Assembly: GCA_949747775.1 (NCBI GenBank)
Contig: CATKGX010000106.1
Location: forward strand, 1-50,167
DNA: 50,167 nt
Direction: 5' to 3'
From: an uncultured Clostridia bacterium
GTDB lineage: Bacteria > Bacillota > Clostridia > TANB77 > CAG-508
Part shown: positions 20,939-31,489 of the stretch, piece by piece
Layout: every line of letters starts with the position of its first letter
How positions within the stretch are numbered: position 1 is the stretch's first letter
Notes under the pieces: generated by a model
The model's input: the letters and a program-made list of their open reading frames with translations, nothing else
Databases searched by the model: none
What the model was told of the DNA's origin: nothing
Program-made: the position numbers and the translations under genes

Positions 20939-22165
20939 TTGGCAATCGGAGATGTAATCGTAGGAATGGACATTGGTACTTCAAAAGTAAGTTTGGTTAT
21001 TGGAGAAGTCAATAATTTTAATCAAATTGAAGTCCTATGTACAACAAGTTGTAAGTGCTCTGGTATCAAAAAAGGAAAAATTATTAATGAAGAAGAAATA
21101 GCAAGCGCAATCTCAAAACTAATAAAAGAAGCAGAAACAGAAAGCGAGCTAACAATTAATTCAACCTATTTAACAATACCAGGTAAGTACGTTACAATTG
21201 TACAAAACAATATTTTAAAAGAAGCCAAGGATAAGTATTCAGGGATATCTACAAAAGATGTATATTCTGGATTGTCACAAATAAAAGATATAGACGTTCC
21301 AGAAGGAAAACAAATCATTGATATTGTTACAGATGAATTTATATTAGACAATGGAAAATCTGTACAAGATCCTGTAGGAAGTTTAAGTTCAAATTTTACA
21401 ATTAAAGCACAAGTAGTTTTAGCAGATAAAGATTATATGAGGCAACTATCAAATATATTCAAAAAAGTGGATATTGATATTGATGGATTAGTACCAGTAA
21501 CACTTGCTGAAAGAAGCTTGGTTTTAGATGGAAATGAATTAAACGACAATGTAATGCTATTAGATATAGGTGCAGGTAATACAGATATAGGTGTATTTGA
21601 GGGATTAGCATTCAGCTACACAAATACGATACCTCTAGGTGGAGATAACATTACAAACGATATTGCATTGGTACTAAATATATCAGAAGAAGAAGCTGAC
21701 AAATTAAAAAGACAATATGGACTAGCATTAAAATCTTTTATTGATAATGATAATGAAATTTTGTTAAATACTTGCAAAGACGACAATAAGAAAGTGATTA
21801 AAAGCTCAGAATTAATTGAAATTATAGAAGCAAGAATTGAAGAAATTTTTTCATTAGTCAATAGAGACATTTCAGCGCAAGGAATTAAACAAAGAATTAA
21901 TAATGTTATCCTAACAGGTCAAGGAATTACCAATATAAATAAAAGTGATGTTGCTGGAAAAATCATATTAAATATACCAGTAAAAATCTCTACAGGCAGG
22001 GCAATTAGCACTGTAAGACCAGAATATAGAACAGCATATGCATTAGTAAGATATATTGCATCAAGACCTTTTGCAAAAACAGTTGCAAGTAGTATTGACT
22101 CAAATTCAAAAGAAAATATCTTACAAAATATCATAGAGAGAATAAAAGAATTCTTCTATTCGTAG
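20939..22165 (+). CDS. ftsA: Cell division protein FtsA (TTG start)
   Basis: 'VGMDIGTSKVSLVIGEV', 'LLDIGAGNTDIGVFEG'; GGAGG eight bases upstream of TTG. Confidence 0.93.
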   Translation: MAIGDVIVGMDIGTSKVSLVIGEVNNFNQIEVLCTTSCKCSGIKKGKIINEEEIASAISKLIKEAETESELTINSTYLTIPGKYVTIVQNNILKEAKDKYSGISTKDVYSGLSQIKDIDVPEGKQIIDIVTDEFILDNGKSVQDPVGSLSSNFTIKAQVVLADKDYMRQLSNIFKKVDIDIDGLVPVTLAERSLVLDGNELNDNVMLLDIGAGNTDIGVFEGLAFSYTNTIPLGGDNITNDIALVLNISEEEADKLKRQYGLALKSFIDNDNEILLNTCKDDNKKVIKSSELIEIIEARIEEIFSLVNRDISAQGIKQRINNVILTGQGITNINKSDVAGKIILNIPVKISTGRAISTVRPEYRTAYALVRYIASRPFAKTVASSIDSNSKENILQNIIERIKEFFYS

Positions 22166-22216
22166 AAGAAAATGTAGAAATAGAAAAATAATAAAATTTA
22201 GAGGAGGAAAAACTTT

Positions 22217-23338
22217 ATGATGATGGATAGTACAGACGAAAACATAATGTTAGATGGAGCAGCTACAATTAAAGTAATTGGTGTAGGTGGCGCTGGAAAT
22301 AATGCAGTTAATAGAATGGTGGATTCAGGAATAAAAGGTGTAGAATTTATTTCTGTTAACACAGATAGACAAGCTTTAGTTCTTTCAAAAGCAGCATCAA
22401 AAATTCAAATAGGAGAAAAGATTACAAGAGGTCTAGGAGCAGGAGCTAACCCAGATATTGGAGCACAAGCAGCAGAAGAAAGTAAAGCAGAAATAGCAGA
22501 AGCACTTCGCGGAGCAGATATGGTATTTGTTACAGCCGGAATGGGTGGAGGAACAGGTACAGGTGCTGCACCTATTATTGCACAAGCAGCAAAAGAAATG
22601 GGAATTTTAACAATTGGTGTTGTTACAAAACCATTTACATTTGAAGGTAAGAAAAGACTATCACAAGCAGAACGTGGTGTAGAAAGCTTAAAAGGAAAGG
22701 TAGACACATTAGTTGTAATTCCAAATGATAAATTACTACAAGTAATTGATAGAAAAACTTCAATTGTTGAAGCATTTAAAATGGCAGATGATGTATTAAG
22801 ACAAGGTGTTCAAGGTATATCAGACTTAATTGCAATACCAGGTTTAGTAAACTTAGACTTTGCAGATGTTAAAACAATTATGCTAAACACAGGAATGGCA
22901 CATATGGGTGTAGGTAGAGCATCAGGAGAAAACAGAGCAGAAGATGCAGCAAAACAAGCGGTACAAAGTCCAATGCTTGAAACATCAATTGAAGGTGCAA
23001 GAGGAGTTATTATTAATATTACAGGAGGAAATAACTTAGGATTACACGAAGTTAACACAGCAGCAGAGCTAATTCAACGTAGTGTTGATCCAGAGGCAAA
23101 CATCATCTTTGGTGCAGTTATTGATGAAAGTTTGGATGATGATGTTGTTATTACAGTTATTGCAACAGGTTTTGAAAAAGAACCAGGAAGTATGTCAAAT
23201 ATTCCAGTAGGAGAAATTATTGACAAAGCTTGGGATAAAAAACTAAATTCAATTCCAACACCAGTAGATAATACAAATTCAGCTGACAATTTAGACATTC
23301 CATCATTTCTAAGAAAGAATAAAGGGATGAATAAATAA
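22217..23338 (+). CDS. ftsZ: Cell division protein FtsZ
   Basis: '[18 protein letters not shown]', '[15 protein letters not shown]'. Confidence 0.98.
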   Translation: MMMDSTDENIMLDGAATIKVIGVGGAGNNAVNRMVDSGIKGVEFISVNTDRQALVLSKAASKIQIGEKITRGLGAGANPDIGAQAAEESKAEIAEALRGADMVFVTAGMGGGTGTGAAPIIAQAAKEMGILTIGVVTKPFTFEGKKRLSQAERGVESLKGKVDTLVVIPNDKLLQVIDRKTSIVEAFKMADDVLRQGVQGISDLIAIPGLVNLDFADVKTIMLNTGMAHMGVGRASGENRAEDAAKQAVQSPMLETSIEGARGVIINITGGNNLGLHEVNTAAELIQRSVDPEANIIFGAVIDESLDDDVVITVIATGFEKEPGSMSNIPVGEIIDKAWDKKLNSIPTPVDNTNSADNLDIPSFLRKNKGMNK

Positions 23339-23357
23339 GAAAAAAGATATATTCAGA

Positions 23358-23393
23358 AAGAAATAATCTAAAATTGTAGATTATTTCTTTTTT
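23358..23393 (+). terminator. Terminator after ftsZ
   Basis: AAATAATCTA..TAGATTATTTCTTTTTTT. Confidence 0.7.
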
Positions 23394-23473
23394 TCGTGCC
23401 CAAGATATGACAAGTTTTGAAGGACATTCGTTGTACAATATAGCATGAAAATAACAAAGCAATAGGAGATAAG

Positions 23474-24397
23474 ATGACAATTTATTTAGATATTGTTTTA
23501 ATAGAAAACTTATGTATGAACTATATTATTTTATTTGCAACAGGTTTTATTATGAAGCTAAAATTACATCATATAAGACTTGCTATATCAGGATTATTAG
23601 GAGGAGCATATGCAATTTTAACATATATACAAGTTTTGCCACTATTCTCTACTATGGGAATAAAAATTCTTCTATCTGTGGCAATGGTATATATTGCATT
23701 TATGCCTAAAAATGTAAAAGCGATGTTAAAACAATTAGTCGTTTTTTACTTGGTTTCATTTGCAATGGGCGGTTGTGCTTTTGCACTGCTATATTTTGTA
23801 AAACCAGAAGATATTTTTATGAGAAATGGTGTATATATAGGAACATACCCATTAAAAATTGCTCTTTTAGGTGGAATTGTGGGATTTGTAGTAATGTATA
23901 TTGCATTTAAAGTACTAAAAACAAAGATGAGTAAAAAAGCACTTATTTATGATATAGAAATAAAATTAGAAGAAAAGAGTGTTACATTAAAAGCAATGTT
24001 AGATACAGGTAATATGCTAAAAGATCCAATAACAGGAATTCCAGTTATTGTAGTGGAAAAGTCAAGTCTTTACGAAATATTACCCAAAAATATATTAGAT
24101 AATGTAGAAAAAGTGATAGGAGGTGAATGGCCAGAAGATGAAGAGAGTATGAAATACAGAGCGAGATTTCGAATGATACCATTTCGCTCCATTGGAAAAG
24201 AAAATGGAATGTTATTAGGGTTTAAAGTAGATGAAGTTAAAGTAATAACAGATATAAACGAAATTAGCCATAATAAAATGGTAGTATGTATTCATCAAAC
24301 AAAATTAACAAAAGCAAATACATATTCTGCTTTAATGGGCTTAGATATGTTAGAAGGAGGAAAAGAAAATGAATTTATTGCAGATGTTAAAATATAG
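23474..24397 (+). CDS. spoIIGA: Sporulation sigma-E processing peptidase SpoIIGA
   Basis: Polytopic N-terminus plus aspartic protease-like '[23 protein letters not shown]'; precedes and overlaps sigE. Confidence 0.92.
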   Translation: MTIYLDIVLIENLCMNYIILFATGFIMKLKLHHIRLAISGLLGGAYAILTYIQVLPLFSTMGIKILLSVAMVYIAFMPKNVKAMLKQLVVFYLVSFAMGGCAFALLYFVKPEDIFMRNGVYIGTYPLKIALLGGIVGFVVMYIAFKVLKTKMSKKALIYDIEIKLEEKSVTLKAMLDTGNMLKDPITGIPVIVVEKSSLYEILPKNILDNVEKVIGGEWPEDEESMKYRARFRMIPFRSIGKENGMLLGFKVDEVKVITDINEISHNKMVVCIHQTKLTKANTYSALMGLDMLEGGKENEFIADVKI

Positions 24398-25100
24398 TAT
24401 TAACACAATATATGTAAGATATATCGGAAATGATGAAGTGGAAAATTTACCGATTTATTATATAGGAGGAAGCCAAACCTTGCCACCACCATTAACCAGT
24501 GAAGAAGAAGCGAAGCTTTTAGAAGAGCTTGCAAAAGGCAATGAACAAATAAGACAAACATTGGTGGAAAGAAACTTACGATTAGTGGTATATATTGCAA
24601 AAAAATTCGAAAATACAGGAGTAGGAATAGAAGATTTAATTTCTATTGGAACAATAGGATTAATGAAAGCAATTAATACGTTTAATACAGATAAAAAAAT
24701 AAAACTAGCAACATATGCATCGCGTTGCATTGAAAATGAGATATTAATGTATTTAAGAAGGAGTAATCGTATTAAAGGTGAGGTTTCTATAGATGAACCA
24801 TTAAATCAAGATGGGGATGGAAATGAATTGCTATTGTCAGATATTCTAGGAACAGAGCCAGATGTTACTTCTAGAAGGCTAGAAGATGAGGTTGATAAAA
24901 CCTTGCTTCGTGCGTCAATTGAGAAATTAAGTAATCGAGAGAGAAATATTATGGAATTAAGATTCGGATTTATTAGTGGAAATGAAAAAACGCAAAAAGA
25001 AGTTGCAGATATGCTTGGAATATCACAAAGTTATATTTCTCGTTTAGAGAAGAAAATTATAGGAAAGATGAAAAAAGATATTATGAGTAAAACAGGATAG
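24369..25100 (+). CDS. sigE: RNA polymerase sporulation sigma factor SigE
   Basis: '[69 protein letters not shown]'. Confidence 0.95.
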   Translation: MNLLQMLKYSINTIYVRYIGNDEVENLPIYYIGGSQTLPPPLTSEEEAKLLEELAKGNEQIRQTLVERNLRLVVYIAKKFENTGVGIEDLISIGTIGLMKAINTFNTDKKIKLATYASRCIENEILMYLRRSNRIKGEVSIDEPLNQDGDGNELLLSDILGTEPDVTSRRLEDEVDKTLLRASIEKLSNRERNIMELRFGFISGNEKTQKEVADMLGISQSYISRLEKKIIGKMKKDIMSKTG

Positions 25101-25120
25101 TAGCTTTGAGGAAACAAGAA

Positions 25121-25156
25121 GAAGGATTTGACATTTGATGTCAAATCCTTCTTTTT
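25121..25156. terminator. Bidirectional terminator between sigE and the M23 peptidase gene
   Basis: GAAGGATTTGACA-tttga-TGTCAAATCCTTC followed by TTTTT. Confidence 0.8.
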
Positions 25157-25183
25157 GTTTGAAAGTTCTTTATTTATATAGTA

Positions 25184-26233
25184 TTACTTGTATAGATAAT
25201 TTTGTGGGTTTAATTCAACTCCATTTTTAATAACTTCAAAATGTAAGTGGTTACCTGTTGAGTTACCTGTTGAGCCAACGGCTGCAATAACATCACCAGC
25301 ATTTACTTTTTGTCCCTCTTTTACATATAGTTTACTACAGTGCGCATAATATGTTTTTATACCACTACCATGTGATATTTTAACAACTTTACCATATCCA
25401 CCACTAGTTCCTGCAAATATGACAGTACCACTTGCAGCAGCTTTTATTTTTGTTCCTTTTGGTGCGCCAATGTCAAGTCCTGTATGACCATAACTTCTAA
25501 TACTTTCTCTATTTCCAAATCTGGAAGTAATAACTCCAGATACTGGCGTAACACTTAAAGTAACACCATTTAATGAAGCTACTTTTGTAGTAGTTTTAGA
25601 AGTACTACTACTTGTATTACTAGAAGAGCTTGTATAAGAGTTTCTAGTTGCTTCTTCCTCTTTGGCTTTAACTGCTTTTTCTTTAGCATCTAATTGCTTT
25701 GTAAGATTTGCTTTAGCAGTCTTTATTGTAGTAACACCTTTTTGGTTGTCTGTAGTAAGCACTTGAGTAACACCTATTTTAGGTTTAATTGTTTTAGCGT
25801 ATTTTTGGGTTAATGATTTTACTAAATTTTCAGCTTCTTCTAAGTTCGTAAGTAATTCTTTTTGTTTTCCATCTATTGTCACAGCATATAATTTATAAGT
25901 TGTTTCTGAACTTTCTTCAATTTTGGCTAAAATTTCTTCATCTTTTGTCGTTTCTATTTTATTTACAAATGTTACCTTATATTCTGGCATTTGTGCAATT
26001 GTTGTATATAACTTGTTTTCTTCTTGTTTATTGATAATACCCTCAATGGATTGTTCAAATTTCTCTTTATCTGAAATGTATCCTAAACTTTCTCCTGCTA
26101 CAGAGATTTCACATACTAGTTTGTATTTGATTAAGATCATTCCTACTATGATAAACAGTGCAATTGCTACTATATTGATAAACCTTATTGTTTCTTTTGT
26201 GTAGTATTTAATTTTCCTGTTTAAAATATAAAT
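25184..26233 (-). CDS. Membrane-anchored M23 family peptidase; likely initiates at an ATT codon at 26233 rather than the ORF-called ATG at 26140
   Basis: LytM motif 'GHTGLDIGAPKGTKIKAAASGTVIFAG...HGSGIKTYYAHCSKL..GNSTGNHLHFEV'. Upstream in-frame extension encodes a TM anchor (RFINIVAIALFIIVGMILIKYKL) and is preceded by AAGGAG. Confidence 0.85.
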   Translation of the reverse strand: MYILNRKIKYYTKETIRFINIVAIALFIIVGMILIKYKLVCEISVAGESLGYISDKEKFEQSIEGIINKQEENKLYTTIAQMPEYKVTFVNKIETTKDEEILAKIEESSETTYKLYAVTIDGKQKELLTNLEEAENLVKSLTQKYAKTIKPKIGVTQVLTTDNQKGVTTIKTAKANLTKQLDAKEKAVKAKEEEATRNSYTSSSSNTSSSTSKTTTKVASLNGVTLSVTPVSGVITSRFGNRESIRSYGHTGLDIGAPKGTKIKAAASGTVIFAGTSGGYGKVVKISHGSGIKTYYAHCSKLYVKEGQKVNAGDVIAAVGSTGNSTGNHLHFEVIKNGVELNPQNYLYK

Positions 26234-26523
26234 TCACTCTCCTTTTTATGCGTGACAAATTCTATTATACCACATATTCTAAACAATTTCAAATAATATA
26301 TACTTGTTTTTCGCAATTTTAGCATACTTTTACTGATTTTCCATCAATATTCTCTGTAAAAACCTATAGTTTTCTCCGTTTTTCTCGTTTTTTCTCTGTT
26401 TTTCTCGCTTTTTCATACTTGACAGATGGGAAAAGTTACTAATATTGCTTCTATTTATTGTATTCACCAGTAGGAACAAAGTTGAAAAAAACTATGTGCG
26501 AATAAAATCACATAGTTTTCTTT

Positions 26524-27321
26524 TTAATGATAAATTCTTTTAATATGTCCAATTGCGTTTTTTTCAAGTCTTGATACTTGTGCTTGTGAAATTCCAATTT
26601 CTGCAGCTACTTCTATTTGCGTTCTTCCTTCAAAAAATCTTTTTGAAATAATCATTTTTTCCTTTTCATTTAATTTTTTCATTGCCTCTGCAATTGTAAT
26701 TTTTTCAGCCCAATACTCATCACTATTTTTTTTATCACTAATTTGATCTTGAACCAGTATCGTATCTGTATCTTTATTACCAGTAGGTTCTTGCAAAGAA
26801 ACAGGTATCTGAATAGCTTCTAGACTCATAATAATGTCTTCTTTAGGCATTTCTAATAGATTAGATAATTCTTCTATAGTAGGTTCACGGTTTGTTTGTT
26901 TTAAAAATTTTTCTTTTTCTGCTAATACTTTATAAGCTAAGTCTCTAATAGAACGACTAACACGAATTGTATTATTATCTCTTAAATAACGTTTTACTTC
27001 ACCAATAATCATGGGAACAGCATAAGTTGAAAATTGGCAATTTTGACTTAAATCAAAATTATCCATTGCTTTAATTAGGCCAATACATCCTACTTGAAAA
27101 AGGTCATCTGCATTTTCTCCTCTTGCATAAAACCTCTTTATAATACTTAAAACTAATCTTAAATTACCATTTATAAATGTTTCTCTTGCAATCATATTTC
27201 CATTTTTTATATCTTTTAATAGTTCTTTTTGTTCTTCATTTGATATGACAGGTAATTTTGCAGTATTAACGCCACAGATTTCTACCTTATTTATCAAAGA
27301 AAACTCCTCCTTTAGCATCAA
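26524..27321 (-). CDS. sigG: RNA polymerase sporulation sigma factor SigG
   Basis: 'NKVEICGVNTAKLPVISNEEQKELL', sigma-70 regions 2-4, 'RVSRSIRDLAYKVL'. Confidence 0.92.
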   Translation of the reverse strand: MMLKEEFSLINKVEICGVNTAKLPVISNEEQKELLKDIKNGNMIARETFINGNLRLVLSIIKRFYARGENADDLFQVGCIGLIKAMDNFDLSQNCQFSTYAVPMIIGEVKRYLRDNNTIRVSRSIRDLAYKVLAEKEKFLKQTNREPTIEELSNLLEMPKEDIIMSLEAIQIPVSLQEPTGNKDTDTILVQDQISDKKNSDEYWAEKITIAEAMKKLNEKEKMIISKRFFEGRTQIEVAAEIGISQAQVSRLEKNAIGHIKRIYH

Positions 27322-27557
27322 TATTATTTACAGTATTTCCAAATTTGTATTTTTTATACTTGAAAAAGTGCCGAATTCTTATCAAAATGCTCCATTCCTA
27401 TTGGCATGTGAAGAAATATAGACTAACAAGTCAGTTTACTTGAAATCTTAAGAAATAAATAATAAAATCAATACTAGCAATTGACTTTATATAATATAAG
27501 TTATAAAATATGAAAATAATAATATATTATACAAAACAATTATTGGAGGATACCTTT

Positions 27558-28592
27558 ATGAAGATATTACTAGATGCAATGGGTGGGGATAATGCACCTG
27601 ATGCCAATATTAAAGGAGCAGTTAAAGCAATTAATCAAATAGAAGCAGAAGTAGTATTAATAGGAAACGAAGAAGTTATTAATAATAGAGTAAAAGCTCT
27701 ATATGGAAAAAACAATATTTCTGAAATATCAAATAGACTAACAATTCATCATGCAACAGAAACAATCGAAATGGAAGATATTCCAACAGTGGCTATTAAA
27801 CATAAAAAGGACTCTTCAATGGTTGTAGGGTTTAATATGTTAAAATCAGGTGAAGGAGATGTATTTATCTCAGCAGGAAATTCAGGAGCACTACTTACTG
27901 GAGCTACACTTTTAGTAGGTAGAATTAAAGGAATTGATAGACCTGCTTTAGCTGGAATTTTACCATCATACAAAAGCAGATTATTACTAATGGATTGTGG
28001 GTCTAATACAAATTGTAGACCAATTAATCTATTACAATTTGCACAAATGGCAAGCATTTATCTTCGTAATACTTTTGGAAAGGAAAATCCAACAGTAGGT
28101 TTATTAAATATAGGAACAGAAGAAACAAAAGGAAATGAACTTACCAAAGAGTCATATCAATTATTGAAAGAAAAATCAAAAGAACTAAATATCAATTTTG
28201 TTGGAAATGTTGAAGGAAGAGACGCTTTTTCGGGAAAACTTGATATTTTAGTAACAGATGGATTTACTGGAAACGTATTTTTAAAAGCAGTGGAAGGTCT
28301 AGGCAAATTTGTAAAAAGGTCTTTAACAGAAAGCTTAAAGAAAAATATCTTTTCGACAATTGCAGCAATACCAAGTTTACCTGGAATTAGTAGATTCAAG
28401 AAAACAGTAGATTATAAAGAATATGGTGGGGCTTTATTCTTAGGAGTAAAAAAACCAGTTGTAAAGGCGCATGGAAGTAGTGATGAAAAACTTTTTGAAT
28501 TCACCATTAAACAAGCAGAACAATTTGTAAAAAATAAAGCAGTTGAAAGAATGATAGAAGAGTTTGAAAAGACAGAAAAAGTATCAAATTAA
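27558..28592 (+). CDS. plsX: Phosphate acyltransferase PlsX
   Basis: 'MKILLDAMGGDNAPDANIKGAVKAI', 'SAGNSGALLTGATLLVGRI'. Confidence 0.95.
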   Translation: MKILLDAMGGDNAPDANIKGAVKAINQIEAEVVLIGNEEVINNRVKALYGKNNISEISNRLTIHHATETIEMEDIPTVAIKHKKDSSMVVGFNMLKSGEGDVFISAGNSGALLTGATLLVGRIKGIDRPALAGILPSYKSRLLLMDCGSNTNCRPINLLQFAQMASIYLRNTFGKENPTVGLLNIGTEETKGNELTKESYQLLKEKSKELNINFVGNVEGRDAFSGKLDILVTDGFTGNVFLKAVEGLGKFVKRSLTESLKKNIFSTIAAIPSLPGISRFKKTVDYKEYGGALFLGVKKPVVKAHGSSDEKLFEFTIKQAEQFVKNKAVERMIEEFEKTEKVSN

Positions 28593-28706
28593 TAAAGCAA
28601 AATTTTATTAATAAAATAATTTATAAAAAATCTTGACAATTAAATTAATATGTATTATTGTTAGGTTAAATAATTTATCACAAATTTAAGGAGGTGAACT
28701 TACGAA

Positions 28707-28949
28707 ATGGGTTCAGAAGAAGTTTTTGAAAAAGTAAAAGGAATTATTGTAGAGCAATTAGGAGTTGCTGAAACAGCAGTTACTATGGAAGCATCTTTTA
28801 TAGATGATTTAGGAGCTGATTCATTAGACATCGTTGAACTAATTATGGCTTTAGAAGAGGCATTTGATATGGAAATTCCAGATGCTGATGCTGAAAAAGT
28901 TGTTACAGTTGGAGATGTTGTAGATTATATAAAAGATCATATAGCATAA
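28707..28949 (+). CDS. acpP: Acyl carrier protein
   Basis: '[43 protein letters not shown]'. Confidence 0.97.
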   Translation: MGSEEVFEKVKGIIVEQLGVAETAVTMEASFIDDLGADSLDIVELIMALEEAFDMEIPDADAEKVVTVGDVVDYIKDHIA

Positions 28950-28955
28950 TATAAA

Positions 28956-29009
28956 AATGGAGCTTATGTATATAGTTAGAAAAATCTAATTACATGCATA
29001 AGCTCCATT
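28956..29009. terminator. Terminator between acpP and the convergent coiled-coil gene
   Basis: AATGGAGCTTATG...CATAAGCTCCATT. Confidence 0.65.
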
Positions 29010-29022
29010 TTGTTCATTAAAA

Positions 29023-29523
29023 TTAAGATGATAGTTTCGCTAATTGTGCAGAATGTTTTTTAGAAGTATCTTCTAAAATCGAAATTTTTAAAGAATGAAG
29101 ATCTGAAGTTTTTTCTAGTTTTTTAATATCGATAGACAATTCTTCGTCTTTTTGCTTAGCTACCATAAATGCATCAAAAAGAGCTGGAATTTTGTTATTA
29201 ACAGCATCTTCAATAAGTACCAAAGACCTTTTAATACTTTTAATGTCTTCAGTATGCTCTTTGGAAATTTGGATTAATTCATTTAACATTTTCTCATGTC
29301 TATCTAATTTTTTGTCATGTCCTTCAAGACGTTTATCTTGCAATGCGAATTTTTTGTCTTGCTCGTCAAAACGCTTATCTTGCAAAGCAAATCTTTTGTC
29401 TTGCTCGTCAAAACGCTTATCTTGTAAGTCAAATCTTTTGTCCTGTCTAGCAAATATCTCCATATACTGTGCATGATGTTGCTCTATTCTATTTAGAATT
29501 TCATAGGCTAATTTGTCATTCAT
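29023..29523 (-). CDS. Coiled-coil hypothetical protein with tandem 7-residue repeats
   Basis: ATG preceded by GGAGGTGATATA; RFDLQDKRFDEQDKRFALQDKRFDEQDKKFALQDKRLEGHDKK repeats. Confidence 0.8.
   Translation of the reverse strand: MNDKLAYEILNRIEQHHAQYMEIFARQDKRFDLQDKRFDEQDKRFALQDKRFDEQDKKFALQDKRLEGHDKKLDRHEKMLNELIQISKEHTEDIKSIKRSLVLIEDAVNNKIPALFDAFMVAKQKDEELSIDIKKLEKTSDLHSLKISILEDTSKKHSAQLAKLSS
29330..29450 (-). repeat. Tandem 21-bp repeats encoding DKRF(D/A)xQ heptads
   Basis: Alternating 'cttgctcgtcaaaacgcttat' and 'cttgcaaagcaaatcttttgt' units. Confidence 0.8.
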
Positions 29524-29701
29524 TATATCACCTCCTATCGTATTTAATGAGACAAGTATAGCATATAAAAATGTCGAATTCAATCGAATATTGTAAAAAA
29601 TGAAAAATTTACAAATTAGTTAAAAAGTATTTATGGAAAATTTTGCTTTTTTTACAGGAATGGTGTATAATAAAGAAGAATTTATCAATAAGGAGGCGGA
29701 A

Positions 29702-30379
29702 ATGAAAATGTTTGAGAAATTAGAAAAAAGTATAGGATACACTTTTAAAAATAGAGAAATACTAAAAAAAGCATTAACACATACATCGTATGCTTATGAA
29801 AATAAATTAGAAAGTAATGAAAAATTAGAGTTTTTAGGAGATAGTATTTTAGAGTTTATTTCTAGTAAGTATATTTATATGCATTATCCAAACTTAAAAG
29901 AAGGAGAAATGACTAAAGTTAGAGCAGAAGTAGTATGCGAACAAAGTTTATATCAAGTAGCAATGAAGCATAATTTTAGTGATTTCTTGTATACAGGAAA
30001 AAGTGAATTTGCAAGTCACGGTAATAAAAAGCCAGCCATTTTAGCAGATAGTGTAGAAGCAGTTATTGCAGCCATTTATTTTGATGGAGGTTTGCAAGAA
30101 GCAGAAAAGTTTATTGTACAAAACTTAAAAGAAGCAATCGAAAAATCAACTAAAAATGTTGGAATGAAAGATCATAAAACCGTATTACAAGAAAAGTTGC
30201 AAGAAAATGGAGATGTAGAAATTAAATATACAATTGTTGATACAAAAGGACCAGATCATGATAAAACTTTTTTTGTGAAAGTAGAATGTAATGGAAAGTT
30301 CCTAGCAAATGGAGAAGGAAAGACTAAAAAAAGTGCCGAAATGAATGCAGCAGAGAAAGCATTAGAACAATTTAAATAG
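29702..30379 (+). CDS. rnc: Ribonuclease III
   Basis: 'NEKLEFLGDSILEFISSKYIY', C-terminal dsRBD 'GEGKTKKSAEMNAAEKALEQFK'. Confidence 0.95.
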   Translation: MKMFEKLEKSIGYTFKNREILKKALTHTSYAYENKLESNEKLEFLGDSILEFISSKYIYMHYPNLKEGEMTKVRAEVVCEQSLYQVAMKHNFSDFLYTGKSEFASHGNKKPAILADSVEAVIAAIYFDGGLQEAEKFIVQNLKEAIEKSTKNVGMKDHKTVLQEKLQENGDVEIKYTIVDTKGPDHDKTFFVKVECNGKFLANGEGKTKKSAEMNAAEKALEQFK

Positions 30380-30394
30380 GTAGGAGGTGTAAAC

Positions 30395-31435
30395 ATGAAA
30401 AAGGAGTATATTATTCCAATCTTTGTACCACATTTAGGGTGCCCCAATAATTGCATATTTTGTAATCAAAAGAAAATTAGTGGTCAAACGAAGATGGTAA
30501 CAGCAAAAGATGTAAAAGAGACAATAGAATACTATTTAAAGAATTTTAAAGACAATTACAAATATGTTGAAGTAGCCTTTTTCGGTGGTAGCTTTACTGC
30601 AATTGAAACAAAGATACAAGAGGAATTGCTACAAGCAGTACAACCATATATTCAAAATAAAAAAGTACATAGTATTCGTATATCTACAAGACCAGATGCA
30701 ATTGATAAACAAATATTGAGAAGATTAAAAAGATATCATGTTAAAACAATTGAATTAGGTGTTCAATCAATGAACAATTATATATTAAGTAGATGTCAAA
30801 GAGGCCATACGGTAGAAGATGTAAAAAAGGCTTCGAAATTAATTCGATTACATGGATTTATATTAGGACATCAAATGATGGTAGGTCTTCCAGAAAGTAC
30901 AATGCAAGATGAAATCAATACAACAAAAGAAATGATCAAATTGAAACCAAAAATTGTAAGAATATATCCTGTACTTGTAATTAAAGACACACCTTTAGCA
31001 GTAGAATATGAAAAAGAAGAATACATACCTCTTACTGTGACACAAGCAGTAGAAAGATGTAAAGAAGTTGTAGCATTATTTAATCAAAAGAAGATTAATG
31101 TGATTAGAATAGGATTGCAAAATACAGAGGAAATTTCAGATCCATCGAAAGAGGCAAGTCAAGTAGCAGCAGGCCCTTTTCACCCAGCTTTTCGACAATT
31201 AGTAGAAGCAGGATTATGGTATGATAGTATTTTAAAGGAAATTAAAAAGATTAATACAAAAGTAATCCAAGTAAAGATTCTTGCAAACAGTGAAAATATT
31301 AATAATATTATTGGACATAAAAAAGAGAATATTGTGAAATTAAAAGAAGTATATGATGTAGACGTAATAGTTGAAGCAAGTGAAGAAATAAAGCCAGGTA
31401 AATTTAAAATAGAGATTTTAAAAACATATGAATAG
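30395..31435 (+). CDS. Elp3-like radical SAM protein
   Basis: 'PHLGCPNNCIFCNQKKISG', 'VAFFGGSFTAIE', 'RISTRPDAID'. Confidence 0.88.
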   Translation: MKKEYIIPIFVPHLGCPNNCIFCNQKKISGQTKMVTAKDVKETIEYYLKNFKDNYKYVEVAFFGGSFTAIETKIQEELLQAVQPYIQNKKVHSIRISTRPDAIDKQILRRLKRYHVKTIELGVQSMNNYILSRCQRGHTVEDVKKASKLIRLHGFILGHQMMVGLPESTMQDEINTTKEMIKLKPKIVRIYPVLVIKDTPLAVEYEKEEYIPLTVTQAVERCKEVVALFNQKKINVIRIGLQNTEEISDPSKEASQVAAGPFHPAFRQLVEAGLWYDSILKEIKKINTKVIQVKILANSENINNIIGHKKENIVKLKEVYDVDVIVEASEEIKPGKFKIEILKTYE

Positions 31436-31489
31436 AACGTATAAATCCCTTATTGTTGGTAATAATGCTAATAATAGGGGGTTTTTATT

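Noticed and set aside
20932-20960. A further N-terminal CGG shift in ftsA (GTG AAC TTT GGC AAT C|GGA GAT)
   Set aside because: GTG 20932 is only one base from the GGAGG; TTG 20939 has proper spacing and gives the normal MAIGDVIVGMDIGTSK start with no shift.
29330-29450. 21-bp repeats as a CRISPR array
   Set aside because: Repeats are contiguous with no spacers and encode in-frame heptads.
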